Part shown: in pieces, positions 27,909 through 36,666 of the stretch
Layout: each line of letters begins with the position of its first letter
Position numbering within the stretch: position 1 is the first letter of the stretch
Origin: Paenibacillus segetis
GTDB taxonomy: Bacteria > Bacillota > Bacilli > Paenibacillales > Paenibacillaceae
Length of the DNA: 64,000 nucleotides
NCBI RefSeq assembly: GCF_014639155.1
Contig: NZ_BMFT01000001.1
Location: 2,666,001-2,730,000 of the forward strand
Direction: 5' to 3'
Program-made: the position numbers and the translations under genes
Notes under the pieces: model-generated
What the model was told of the DNA's origin: nothing
Database searches by the model: none
The model's input: only the letters and a program-made list of their open reading frames with translations

Positions 27909-29012
27909 TTAAATGATAGAACTCTTTGCGATAACAAAAGGCTGCTGTGGAGCCCCCATTAAATTCCGGTTTGCTGACACTAAGACGTCTTTATCTAAAA
28001 TTACATTTTCAATCGTTGTCCCAGCCTCAATTATCGACTTCTGCATCACAATTGAATTGATCACCCTTGCTCCCTTTTCGATCCGGACCCCACGGAAAAT
28101 AATACTATTCTCCACCACTCCATCAATCACGCAGCCATTAGCCACAAGCGAATTACTTACATTAGCCTCCGTCAAATACTTGGATGGCGCCTCATATTTG
28201 ATCTTGGTCTGGACCGCTTGTTTACCAAACAGTCGCAAGTAGTGCTCCCTTTTCAAGAGATCCATACTGTTCTTGTAATAGCTTTGCACCGAATTGATTA
28301 CGGCGTGATAACCTGTATATTTATATGCGGATACTTTTAAGCCTCCGCGCCCTTTCTGAATCACATCCCGGAAAAAATGGCTGCCACCATGTGCGATGCA
28401 CAGATCCACCATTTCCAGAAAAAGTTCCTTCTCTATGATAAACATTTCCATGTAAATGTTGTGGTTATCTTTTTCTTGATGAATACCGCTCACTTCACCG
28501 GAAGATTCAACATCAAGCCTTGTACAAGATTCATGCTCTGGTTCAAGTTGCTCGATCTGTTTGTAGACTAATGTAACATCGGCCCCACTATCACAATGCT
28601 GACTATAAACCTCTTTAATATCAACCATGTTGATATGACGACTGCCAGAGTACACGATGTACTTCCCAGGGGAACGTCGAAAGAAATGAAGGTTATTATG
28701 AAAATGCTGTAATTCCCCGCGTGAAGTGTCTGTAGGATCATTCCAATCAGGAGGAAGAATAAACAATCCCCCACGTTTCCGATCCAAATCCCAAGGTTTA
28801 CCGTCCCCTAAATGATCTAGAAGGGAACGATATTTTCGACGAATAAAGAGCCCCACGCTGACAATCTCAGCATACATCATATTCGACAATATAAAATCGA
28901 TCAAGCGATATCGTCCAGCAAATGGCACCGACGCACCGCAGCGGAAATATGTTAATTCATTTAACTGGTCCAGCTCATGATCTAGACTAATGACTCCAAG
29001 CAATGGCTTCAT
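27909..29012 (-). CDS. glgD: Glucose-1-phosphate adenylyltransferase subunit GlgD
   Basis: This 367-residue GlgC paralogue has the nucleotidyltransferase fold (AGRYRLIDFILSNMMYA, SGSRHINMVDI) and C-terminal hexapeptide repeats. The N-terminal GGxGxRL pyrophosphorylase loop of GlgC is absent (it reads LLGVISLDHELDQLNEL), so it is probably a regulatory partner rather than a catalyst. It follows glgC by 20 bases. Other glycogen genes (glgA, glgB, glgP) are not in the window. Confidence 0.93.
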   Translation of the reverse strand: MKPLLGVISLDHELDQLNELTYFRCGASVPFAGRYRLIDFILSNMMYAEIVSVGLFIRRKYRSLLDHLGDGKPWDLDRKRGGLFILPPDWNDPTDTSRGELQHFHNNLHFFRRSPGKYIVYSGSRHINMVDIKEVYSQHCDSGADVTLVYKQIEQLEPEHESCTRLDVESSGEVSGIHQEKDNHNIYMEMFIIEKELFLEMVDLCIAHGGSHFFRDVIQKGRGGLKVSAYKYTGYHAVINSVQSYYKNSMDLLKREHYLRLFGKQAVQTKIKYEAPSKYLTEANVSNSLVANGCVIDGVVENSIIFRGVRIEKGARVINSIVMQKSIIEAGTTIENVILDKDVLVSANRNLMGAPQQPFVIAKSSII

Positions 29013-29032
29013 ACTGCCTTCCCCCTCCTCTT

Positions 29033-30193
29033 TTAGCTTTGTGGGTTTCTCGAAAGGTATGACCAGACATCCTCTTCACTATCAATGAGTAAAATGTCCT
29101 CATCCTGCGTTGAACCAATAACAGCATTATCTTCAATAACGATATCCTCATTGATAATCGCTCCATGAATGCGTACGTTCTTTCCGATTTTAACTTTTGG
29201 CATAATAACCGAGTCTGTAATTTCGCTGTCTTTTCCCACTTCTACTCCGTAAAAAAGTACTGAATGTTCTACTTTGCCGTGAATAATACAACCTTCATTA
29301 ATGATGCAATTTTTAAGGCTTGCTTGAGGTGCAATATATTGTGCCGGTTGGTTAGGATTTCGAGTATAGATTCGCCAGGAAGAGTCGTTTAGATCCAAGG
29401 GTGGAGCATCAGATAGTAGATCCATGTTCGCCTCCCATAGACTGCGAACGGTACCTACATCTCTCCAGTATCCTTCAAAAGGATAGGCAAATAATTTCTT
29501 GTCATTATGGAGCATCAGCGGAATGATATCTTTGCCAAAATCATAGGAGGAGAAGGGCTTCTCAGCGTCCTCCAGCAGATGCGCGCGCAATACGTCCCAT
29601 TTGAAAATATAGACTCCCATAGATGCTAATGTACTCTTGGGATGCGCTGGTTTTTCTTCGAATTCATAAATCTGCAAATCTTCATTCGTATTTAATATTC
29701 CGAAACGGCTTGCTTCCTCTAAAGGAACATCAATGACTGAAATCGTACAATCGGAATCACGTTCCTTGTGATATTCTAATAGGGCTTTATAATCCATCTT
29801 GTAAATATGATCCCCTGACAGGATAAGTACGTGCTCAGGATTGAACTGCTCAATAAATTTCACATTGCGATAGATGGCATCCGCTGTACCTCGGTACCAA
29901 TTGCTTCCGTCTTCCCGTTCGTGAGGGGGTAGAACATATACACCACCATATTTGCGATCCATATCCCAATCTGTACCTACACCAATATAAGAATGAAGCA
30001 CAAGAGGCTCGTACTGAGTAAGAACGCCAACCGTATCAATTCCAGAGTTAGAACAATTGCTCAGTGGAAAATCAATAATCCTGTACGTACCCCCAAAATA
30101 AACCGCAGGTTTAGCAAGAGTCCTAGTAAGTCCCTTGAGCCGCTTACCTTGTCCTCCGGCCAGCAGCATAGCTACGATCTCTTTTTTCCTCAT
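29033..30193 (-). CDS. glgC: Glucose-1-phosphate adenylyltransferase catalytic subunit GlgC
   Basis: This 386-residue enzyme makes ADP-glucose for glycogen synthesis. It has the catalytic loop [42 protein letters not shown] and left-handed beta-helix repeats at the C-terminus. The ATG at 30193 ([10 protein letters not shown]) follows AAAGAGGT; twelve in-frame codons upstream lack a better site. Confidence 0.95.
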   Translation of the reverse strand: MRKKEIVAMLLAGGQGKRLKGLTRTLAKPAVYFGGTYRIIDFPLSNCSNSGIDTVGVLTQYEPLVLHSYIGVGTDWDMDRKYGGVYVLPPHEREDGSNWYRGTADAIYRNVKFIEQFNPEHVLILSGDHIYKMDYKALLEYHKERDSDCTISVIDVPLEEASRFGILNTNEDLQIYEFEEKPAHPKSTLASMGVYIFKWDVLRAHLLEDAEKPFSSYDFGKDIIPLMLHNDKKLFAYPFEGYWRDVGTVRSLWEANMDLLSDAPPLDLNDSSWRIYTRNPNQPAQYIAPQASLKNCIINEGCIIHGKVEHSVLFYGVEVGKDSEITDSVIMPKVKIGKNVRIHGAIINEDIVIEDNAVIGSTQDEDILLIDSEEDVWSYLSRNPQS

Positions 30194-30333
30194 GAAAGCA
30201 CCTCTTTCACAGTGATGATTCCTATTCATATTAGATTCTGCAATTATTAAAGGCCGCTATATTTAAACATACTGAAGTTTCAGCGTAACCATGTCTCAAA
30301 ATAGCAGATTATTAAAAAATCTTTTTGCAGGCA

Positions 30334-30366
30334 CAAAAAAAGACCTGCAATAATAACCGCAGGTCT
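30334..30366 (-). terminator. Second (distal) terminator after lysC
   Basis: AGACCTGC and GCAGGTCT form an 8-bp stem with a ten-base loop. On the minus strand it is followed by seven T. It lies about 25 bases beyond the first lysC hairpin. Confidence 0.8.
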
Positions 30367-30384
30367 ACTAAAATCAGAACATGA

Positions 30385-30429
30385 AATTAAAAGAACGAGC
30401 CTCTAGAATCTCTTCTAAGGCTCGTTCTG
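30385..30429 (-). terminator. First (proximal) terminator after lysC
   Basis: AGAACGAGCC and GGCTCGTTCT form a 10-bp stem, extended by AGA/TCT pairs in the loop, followed on the minus strand by TTTAATTTC. With the next hairpin it makes a tandem terminator. Confidence 0.75.
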
Positions 30430-30461
30430 CATATAGGGGGAAAAACTGACCCTCCTAAATT

Positions 30462-30980
30462 TTAACGTCTATCCTCTGGTCCACCTACAAAAACCTGATC
30501 TTTGGTATCAAGGCCATAGGCAGTATGCAGTGCTTTCACAACTTCATTCAATTTGCTACCTTCGATAACGCAAGAACATTTAATTTCTGAGGTGCTAACC
30601 ATTTTAATGTTAACCTCTTGCTTCGAGATAACATCAAACATTTGCGCTGCAACCCCTGGATGACTGACCATACCTGCGCCAACGATGGACACCTTAACGA
30701 GCCCATCTTCCGAGGTGATATCCTCGAATGGAACTTCTCCGCGAATATTGTTGATTACACTGAGTGCTTTCTCTCGATCAGAGAGGCCTACAGTGAAGGA
30801 GAAATCTGCTTTCCCGTCCTGAACACCACTTTGTACAATGATATCTACATCAATCTTGGCATTTGCAAGTGAGCCGAATACTTTGGCTAATACACCAGGA
30901 ACATGAGAAACCCCTAATATACTAATCCGGGCTACGTTCTTATCATAGGCTATTCCACTGACAACTACACCTTGCTCCAT
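30462..30980 (-). CDS. lysC: Aspartate kinase beta subunit from internal start
   Basis: In frame within lysC, codon 246 is an ATG (MEQGVVVSGIAYDKN) with AAGGAGG at 30995-30989, nine bases upstream. The 172-residue product would contain only the two ACT regulatory domains. Class II aspartokinases of Bacillus are alpha2-beta2 with beta made this way. The site is seen directly; use in this organism is inferred. Confidence 0.75.
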   Translation of the reverse strand: MEQGVVVSGIAYDKNVARISILGVSHVPGVLAKVFGSLANAKIDVDIIVQSGVQDGKADFSFTVGLSDREKALSVINNIRGEVPFEDITSEDGLVKVSIVGAGMVSHPGVAAQMFDVISKQEVNIKMVSTSEIKCSCVIEGSKLNEVVKALHTAYGLDTKDQVFVGGPEDRR

Positions 30981-31715
30981 ATTGACTTCCTCCTTAACGA
31001 CAGTACCTTCATTATGATTAAAGCTTGAACGAACGACTAGACAAACCTGATTGTGCTTCGCATACTCTACAGCACGGGGATGTAATACAGCCGCCCCCAA
31101 ATTAGCCAACTCTAGCATTTCATCGTAGGATATTTCCGAAAGCTTACGAGCATTCTTTACAATTCGTGGATCAGTGGAATAAATACCGTCTACATCCGTA
31201 TATATTTCACAGAAATCTGCGGAAATTGCCGCAGCAAGAGCTACAGCAGTCGTATCCGAACCGCCACGTCCAAACGTTGTAATTTCCCCATCTTCCGTCA
31301 TCCCTTGGAAACCAGCGACAACGACGATGTTTCCAGCGTCTAGGGCCTGCTGAACACGCTCCGGCTGAATATCTATAATACGGGCTTTGCCATGAACCGG
31401 CTCCGTACGAAAACCAGCTTGCCAGCCCGTAAAGGAAACTGCGTTCTTGCCAAGTGCATGAATCGCTATGGATAACAAAGCAATCGAAATTTGCTCACCA
31501 TTTGTCATCAGCATATCCATCTCACGTAATGGTGGTTCTTCATTTAACAATCTAGCTTGATCAATTAAATCATCTGTCGTATCACCCATCGCAGAAACAA
31601 CAACTACGACTTGATGGCCCTCATCTTGCTTCTCTACGACGCGTCTTGCGACACGCTTCATGCGCTCTGTATCCCCTACGGAGCTACCTCCGAATTTCAT
31701 AACATATAAAGCCAA
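30462..31715 (-). CDS. lysC: Aspartate kinase (alpha and beta subunits)
   Basis: This 417-residue enzyme phosphorylates aspartate, the first step to lysine, threonine, methionine and diaminopimelate. The kinase domain (~1-240) has VMKFGGSSVGD, FGRGGSDTTAVALAAA and YTDVDGIYSTDPR. Two ACT domains follow (~260-410). As in B. subtilis LysC, an internal start gives a beta subunit: ATG at 30980 has AAGGAGG nine bases upstream inside the gene. No lysine riboswitch fits in the 153 bases to efp, unlike B. subtilis lysC, so feedback by amino acids through the ACT domains may be the main control. Confidence 0.95.
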   Translation of the reverse strand: MALYVMKFGGSSVGDTERMKRVARRVVEKQDEGHQVVVVVSAMGDTTDDLIDQARLLNEEPPLREMDMLMTNGEQISIALLSIAIHALGKNAVSFTGWQAGFRTEPVHGKARIIDIQPERVQQALDAGNIVVVAGFQGMTEDGEITTFGRGGSDTTAVALAAAISADFCEIYTDVDGIYSTDPRIVKNARKLSEISYDEMLELANLGAAVLHPRAVEYAKHNQVCLVVRSSFNHNEGTVVKEEVNMEQGVVVSGIAYDKNVARISILGVSHVPGVLAKVFGSLANAKIDVDIIVQSGVQDGKADFSFTVGLSDREKALSVINNIRGEVPFEDITSEDGLVKVSIVGAGMVSHPGVAAQMFDVISKQEVNIKMVSTSEIKCSCVIEGSKLNEVVKALHTAYGLDTKDQVFVGGPEDRR

Positions 31716-31791
31716 GTCAGACCCTCCCTAATATGATCTTCCACATTCCACTCACTAAATCAGTAACGCTTTAAAACAGTATAATACGAAT

Positions 31792-31837
31792 AAAAAAATT
31801 CCTCCACCAATAATGGATGGAGGAGGAACTTTTTTTG
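31792..31837 (-). terminator. efp terminator (possibly bidirectional)
   Basis: TTCCTCC and GGAGGAA arms pair across 31799-31828, with further pairing in the loop. Seven A/T flank each side, so the minus-strand transcript ends in TTTTTTTATTC just after efp. Confidence 0.75.
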
Positions 31838-31868
31838 GAGATTTGGAGATACAGTGACATAACCCCAA

Positions 31869-32426
31869 CTATGCGCGGGAAATGTATTTACCTTCACGAG
31901 TATCAATCAACAATATATCATCCTCATTGATGAATAAAGGTACTTGAACGTTATGGCCTGTCTCAAGTTTAGCATTCTTCGTTGCACCAGTAGCTGTATT
32001 TCCTTTAATTCCTGGTTCAGTCTCAACAACGCGCAGTTCAACACTGTTCGGCAAGTTAATCCCCAGAATTTCACCTTGATAGCTGACGATTTTTACATTC
32101 ATGTTCTCTCTCAGGAAGTTAAGTTCCCACTTCAACTGTTCAGAAGTCAATGTAAATTGATCATAAGTTTCATTGTCCATGAAGGAATGCTCCGAACCAC
32201 TTGCATATAGATACTGTACATCACGGTTTTCGATTTGAGCTCGTCCGATCGTTTCACCGGCACGGAACGTTTTTTCTACGGTGTTACCGTTACGAAGGTT
32301 TTTTAATTTGGAACGGACAAATGCTGCGCCCTTCCCTGGTTTAACGTGCTGAAAGTCAAGCACCGTATAAATATCGCCGTCTACTTCGACGGTCAAGCCT
32401 GTTTTAAAATCATTTACTGAAATCAA
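31869..32426 (-). CDS. efp: Translation elongation factor P
   Basis: This 185-residue protein relieves ribosome stalling at polyproline. It has three beta-barrel domains; the tip loop [12 protein letters not shown] (~27-38) carries the modifiable lysine K32-type position, and the C-terminus has [21 protein letters not shown] and the closing GxYISR region (EGKYISRA). It follows the M24 peptidase by about 55 bases, as in Bacillus. Confidence 0.96.
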   Translation of the reverse strand: MISVNDFKTGLTVEVDGDIYTVLDFQHVKPGKGAAFVRSKLKNLRNGNTVEKTFRAGETIGRAQIENRDVQYLYASGSEHSFMDNETYDQFTLTSEQLKWELNFLRENMNVKIVSYQGEILGINLPNSVELRVVETEPGIKGNTATGATKNAKLETGHNVQVPLFINEDDILLIDTREGKYISRA

Positions 32427-32480
32427 TAGAGAACCTCCTCAGGTAAAGTTAACATTTATTAATAAAATATATCATAACTT

Positions 32481-33557
32481 CTATGCAATTACGGTAAAAT
32501 CCTTTGTTGACTCGGTTAAACGGCGAATCCCGCTCTCCGTAATGACAACATCATCTTCAATTCGGACGCCGCCAAAACCTGGCAAATAAATACCTGGTTC
32601 AACTGTAACGACCATTCCTGGTTGAAGTACCGTATCGCTAAGTTTGGATAACCTTGGTGCCTCATGCACTTCCATACCTAGACCATGACCTGTACTGTGA
32701 CCAAATTGATCACCATAGCCGTAACGTGTAATCACATCACGAGCTAAAGCATCAGCTTCTCTTCCTGTCATGCCAGGACGAAGATGTTCAAGCGTGTGTA
32801 GCTGTGCTTCCAGAACAATGTCGTAAATTTCACGGTGCTTCGGACTTGGAGTTCCTAAAACCACCGTACGAGTAATATCCGAGCAGTAACCGTTCAAAAG
32901 AGCACCAAAATCCATTTTCACGAATTCATTACCCTTGATAACTCGCTCACTCGCTACCCCGTGAGGAAGAGCAGAACGTTCACCGGATGCTATAATCGTA
33001 TCGAATGAACTTGAAGTAGCTCCATTCTTGCGCATGAAGATCTCCATTTCAAGAGCCATGTCCAATTCCGTAACACCAGGTCTAAGAATCCCTAGCATAT
33101 GATGGAAAGTTCGGTCAGCAAGATCTGCCGCCTCTTTCATGATAGCCAATTCTTCATCGTCCTTATAAACTCGCAGTCCTTCCACGAGTCCAGCTGCCGG
33201 AATAAGCTGACAGGGACTTAATTCAGTCTCATAGTTCCGATATGTAGAGTACACAACATTCTCATCTTCGAAGCCAAGTCGACTTATTTGCCCCACTTGT
33301 AGGAGCTCCTTGAGCGTATCCGTAACCGAAGCAGCATGCTCAACAATCTCGAAACCTGTAGCCTGTTCGGAAGCCTGTACCATATATCGGAAATCTGTTA
33401 ACAAATAGGCTTTCTGTCCTGTAATCAGAACATATCCGGAACTTCCAGTAAACCCCGTTAAATAGCGGCGATTCACTTCTCCAGTAATCAATATGGCTTC
33501 CAAATTTTGAAGCTCGAGAGCTTCCCGAAGCCGAATAACACGAGTGTTCGCCATCAT
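32481..33557 (-). CDS. yqhT: M24 family Xaa-Pro aminopeptidase (YqhT)
   Basis: This 358-residue metallopeptidase has a creatinase N-terminal domain (~1-130) and the pita-bread catalytic domain. Metal ligands are visible in MDFGALLNGYCSDITRT (Asp pair), FGHSTGHGLG (His), VTVEPGIYLPG (Glu) and GVRIEDDV (Glu). It probably removes N-terminal residues before proline in the cytoplasm. Its neighbour efp, which handles polyproline, is the usual one. The first or second of two adjacent ATGs is the start. Confidence 0.93.
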   Translation of the reverse strand: MMANTRVIRLREALELQNLEAILITGEVNRRYLTGFTGSSGYVLITGQKAYLLTDFRYMVQASEQATGFEIVEHAASVTDTLKELLQVGQISRLGFEDENVVYSTYRNYETELSPCQLIPAAGLVEGLRVYKDDEELAIMKEAADLADRTFHHMLGILRPGVTELDMALEMEIFMRKNGATSSSFDTIIASGERSALPHGVASERVIKGNEFVKMDFGALLNGYCSDITRTVVLGTPSPKHREIYDIVLEAQLHTLEHLRPGMTGREADALARDVITRYGYGDQFGHSTGHGLGMEVHEAPRLSKLSDTVLQPGMVVTVEPGIYLPGFGGVRIEDDVVITESGIRRLTESTKDFTVIA

Positions 33558-33660
33558 ATGCGCCCCTTTTCAGTCCATTCATTACTTTACGCATCTATCC
33601 TGTGAATTAACCAAAAGTAATTTTAACATAAAAAGGAGTCAATTGAGAAGCTTTTTGTCC

Positions 33661-34155
33661 CTATTGGTACGCATTCTCCGGTTCTCGTTGTCTTTCATCA
33701 TTGTATTCTACGGCTGCCGTATATCCGATAAATAACCCCCATAATAAATAGAGACAAAACTCACTGATCGCGGTGTTAACTGACAGCTCCTTAAAGGGAA
33801 TCGTCATATGAGTCAAAGGGCCAATAAGAAGGAATATAATGATCCACCAGAAGATCCCATACAGAAGACCGGGAATAGGTCCCTTAAGTTTACGGAGACA
33901 CAGAGTGTATATGAGCGTCACTATGATTGAGAATACGATAAACCCTAACCAACCAACGTAATATCCAGGCCCGCTATTTAGAAATTTTTGTTTAAAAAAT
34001 GGTTCAAGTAAATATCCTGGCAGCACTGTCGTAAAGCGCATATAATAAAATAAGCCCTTAATTCCTCCCCATATAAGACCTGCAAAAAAGCCAATATTCA
34101 AAGCAAACAACCAAATGTTTGTGACCTTTTTGCTGTTTTGCTGATGCTGAGTCAT
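33661..34155 (-). CDS. yqhR: YqhR family membrane protein
   Basis: This 164-residue protein has four predicted membrane segments (~16-35, ~65-87, ~94-115, ~128-146). Position between yqhT and divergent yqhQ matches B. subtilis YqhR, of unknown function. The aroQ gene that separates yqhR from yqhT in B. subtilis is missing here. Confidence 0.75.
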   Translation of the reverse strand: MTQHQQNSKKVTNIWLFALNIGFFAGLIWGGIKGLFYYMRFTTVLPGYLLEPFFKQKFLNSGPGYYVGWLGFIVFSIIVTLIYTLCLRKLKGPIPGLLYGIFWWIIIFLLIGPLTHMTIPFKELSVNTAISEFCLYLLWGLFIGYTAAVEYNDERQREPENAYQ

Positions 34156-34291
34156 ATTTTGATTCTCCTTTAAAATTGTTCCATATCAAATTCGCATTTA
34201 GTATGACCAATTTTTAAAAGACTAAACAAACTAGAATTTGCTCTCAAAATTCGATACAATGGACTCATTAACATTAGGGAAGGTGAAATAT

Positions 34292-35287
34292 TTGCCTCAA
34301 GAATCTAAACCAGCTATATACGGTGGTCAAGCCGTCATCGAAGGCGTCATGTTTGGCGGCAAACATGTCAATGTAACAGCAGTCCGCCGAAAGAGCGGAG
34401 AAATCACCTTTTTGGAAGTACCAAAGCAAGATAAAACTTGGGTAAAACGACTTCGTAGAATCCCGTTAATCCGTGGACTAGTCAGTATTATCGATTCTAG
34501 TGCCAAAGGCTCCAAACACTTAAATTACTCAGCTGAAGCTTTGGCTGATGATGAAACGTCACCAGAAGAACGTGCTCAGCAAAAAGAAAAAGAAGAGTCC
34601 GGTTTCTCTCTATCGATGATTGTCGGTGTGGCTGTTGCCGGTATTCTTTCATTCATTGCAGGTAAACTCATATTCACGCTTGTCCCTGCGTTACTGGAAC
34701 AATATTTGTTTCAGCATGCATTTGACAATCGTGTCTTGCATACTTTGGTGGAAGGCATTATCAAAATTGTACTTCTCCTATGTTATTTATGGCTCATGAC
34801 ACTAACACCGGTAATCAAACGCTTGTTTCAATATCATGGTGCTGAACATAAAGTCATTACCGCCTATGAGAACGGTGAAGAACTCACTCCTAAGAACGTT
34901 CAAAAATATAGTCGTCTTCACTATCGTTGTGGCAGTAGCTTTATCATTCTAACCGTTATCGTTGGCGTCATTGTTTATTCTTTCTTTAGTTGGGATAACG
35001 TATGGGAACGGATGTATATCCGCATACTATTGCTTCCATTAGTTATCGGCATTTCCTTTGAAATGCTGCGTCTGACGAATGCTGTACGAGATCTTCCTGT
35101 GTTACGCTTTCTCGGGTATCCTGGGTTATGGTTACAACTTCTAACAACCAAAGAACCAACTGACGATCAAGTAGAAGTGTCTATTGCCTCATTTAATCGG
35201 ATGCGTGAATTAGACGCCCGTTTGGAGCAAGAAGGTGTATTGGAATCGCCTCTAGGCCATTCCACTTTGGATCCTGTGAAAGGATGA
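34292..35287 (+). CDS. yqhQ: YqhQ family (DUF1385) membrane protein
   Basis: This ~331-residue protein begins PQESKPAIYGGQAVIEGVMFGGKHVNVTAVRR, the DUF1385 signature. It has several membrane helices (~125-160, ~170-195, ~230-255, ~265-280) and the conserved QYHGAEHKVITAYENGEELT and RLHYRCGSSFI. The start is placed at a TTG preceded by GGAAGGTGA; an upstream in-frame ATG at 34238 has no ribosome site. Cytoplasmic and membrane parts suggest a metal- or ligand-binding role, but function is unknown. Confidence 0.85.
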   Translation: MPQESKPAIYGGQAVIEGVMFGGKHVNVTAVRRKSGEITFLEVPKQDKTWVKRLRRIPLIRGLVSIIDSSAKGSKHLNYSAEALADDETSPEERAQQKEKEESGFSLSMIVGVAVAGILSFIAGKLIFTLVPALLEQYLFQHAFDNRVLHTLVEGIIKIVLLLCYLWLMTLTPVIKRLFQYHGAEHKVITAYENGEELTPKNVQKYSRLHYRCGSSFIILTVIVGVIVYSFFSWDNVWERMYIRILLLPLVIGISFEMLRLTNAVRDLPVLRFLGYPGLWLQLLTTKEPTDDQVEVSIASFNRMRELDARLEQEGVLESPLGHSTLDPVKG

Positions 35288-35293
35288 TGGGGT

Positions 35294-35602
35294 ATGAAGA
35301 AGGAGTTTATGATTTTCTGGATTACCATCGGACTCGCGGTTTTCGGAATTGTAGGAGGAGGATTCAACTTAGGTTATATTCTCCCGCCGCTTATCGTTTT
35401 CGGGGTCGTGTTCTTACTCTATAAATTTCCGCCAAAGAAATATAGAAGACCAGCAACTCCCAAAGTTAAACCGTCAGCTCGCACAATGGCTAAGGTCAAT
35501 GCGGAAAGACGTCAATCTACACCGGAGAAACGCAAGCATTATCCTTTTCAGGTCATCGAAGGCCAAAAAGGAAAAAACGATGATACACCTAAATATCACT
35601 GA
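35294..35602 (+). CDS. Small membrane protein in the YqhP position
   Basis: This 102-residue protein has two adjacent membrane helices (~6-22 and ~25-43) followed by a strongly basic soluble tail. It starts six bases after yqhQ ends and is surely co-transcribed. Position matches yqhP of B. subtilis, but I cannot confirm homology by eye. Function unknown. Confidence 0.7.
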   Translation: MKKEFMIFWITIGLAVFGIVGGGFNLGYILPPLIVFGVVFLLYKFPPKKYRRPATPKVKPSARTMAKVNAERRQSTPEKRKHYPFQVIEGQKGKNDDTPKYH

Positions 35603-35627
35603 TTCGCTTTGATTAACCTTTAACTTA

Positions 35628-36596
35628 TTACTTTTCTGAAGTCTGCTGATACTTTATGAACTGCTTTTCGTAATACTGGACATTCCAGTCCTCGAAAAAG
35701 CGATTACCGGCCATTAGCCCGGATTCATAAAGCAGCAGGCTTTCTTTTTTGTCGATATCAAACTGGGTTGTACCTACACCTAAAGTGGGGATCTTAACCG
35801 TCCGATAGCGATTGGATTGCTCAATATATCTTTCATCATGCGCCGATAACATCGTCTCAACCAGCGCTTGCAGCATACTAAATGGTCCTCTAATTACATG
35901 CGGTTGATTACTATTCTTCCCTACCATTTGAAAACCTACTGTCGGAATCATCTTTCCACTTTTTCTTTTACAATCCTCGTCAAATAGCCATAAAGGAAAA
36001 TTGCTCAGCAGCCCTCCATCAACGATGTGAAGAAATTGACCAGCGAATGGTTTACCTTTGGTTTGCTTAGAAGGTAATCGTAAGAGTACGGGATCAAAGA
36101 AGTAAGGGATACTACAGCTCATTCGCACGGCTTTTGCTATTTCGAAGGTATCTGGATTAATTCCCATTTTGGGTAAATCATCTGGAAGAATTAGAATCCT
36201 TCCTCTTGTAATATCTGATGCAATAATGGTCAGTTTACCCTTTTCCAAGTCTCCGAATGTTCGGACCCCTTTAACCTTTAAAATTTGCCGCATCCATTCT
36301 TCAAGTGCCTCGCCCGAATATAGCCCTTTCTTAAGCAGTACACGTAACGCAGGCCCCAGAAGAGCTGTATTGAATATTGCCGATCTCTTCAAAAAGTGAG
36401 TAAACGAAGTAGACATAATAATGTTCTTCATTTCTTCTGCTGCGTGACCCGATGCAATGAGTGATGCTACGATCGAACCCGATGAAGTTCCTGCCACCCG
36501 ATGAAATCTTGCACCATACAGTTCCGATGCCCGGACTGCTCCCGCTAAAGAGATCCCTTTTACGCCACCACCTTCAAACACACCATTGATCAACAT
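35628..36596 (-). CDS. yqhO: Patatin-like phospholipase (YqhO)
   Basis: This 322-residue predicted acyl hydrolase has the oxyanion loop GGGVKG (~9-14), nucleophile elbow GTSSG (Ser ~38) and the catalytic aspartate in VDGGLLSNFP. It has no signal peptide. The ATG at 36596 (MLINGVFEGGG) is chosen because patatins begin close to the first strand; an ATG seven codons upstream lies inside the preceding terminator stem. In B. subtilis yqhO is also near mntR and yqhP. Confidence 0.88.
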   Translation of the reverse strand: MLINGVFEGGGVKGISLAGAVRASELYGARFHRVAGTSSGSIVASLIASGHAAEEMKNIIMSTSFTHFLKRSAIFNTALLGPALRVLLKKGLYSGEALEEWMRQILKVKGVRTFGDLEKGKLTIIASDITRGRILILPDDLPKMGINPDTFEIAKAVRMSCSIPYFFDPVLLRLPSKQTKGKPFAGQFLHIVDGGLLSNFPLWLFDEDCKRKSGKMIPTVGFQMVGKNSNQPHVIRGPFSMLQALVETMLSAHDERYIEQSNRYRTVKIPTLGVGTTQFDIDKKESLLLYESGLMAGNRFFEDWNVQYYEKQFIKYQQTSEK

Positions 36597-36653
36597 AAGA
36601 AAAAGCCCCCAATCCATACCTAAGTCTACTCTTATGTATGTTGTCGGGGGCTG
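36595..36653 (-). terminator. Terminator of the GHL10 gene overlapping the yqhO start
   Basis: A long imperfect stem (AGCCCCC...CATACATAAG with CTTAGGTATG...GGGGGCT) spans 36603-36652 on the minus strand and is followed by TTTTC. The T-run ends at the yqhO start codon, and the G-run that could serve as its ribosome site is in the stem. Confidence 0.7.
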
Positions 36654-36666
36654 TCTGTATGCTATT

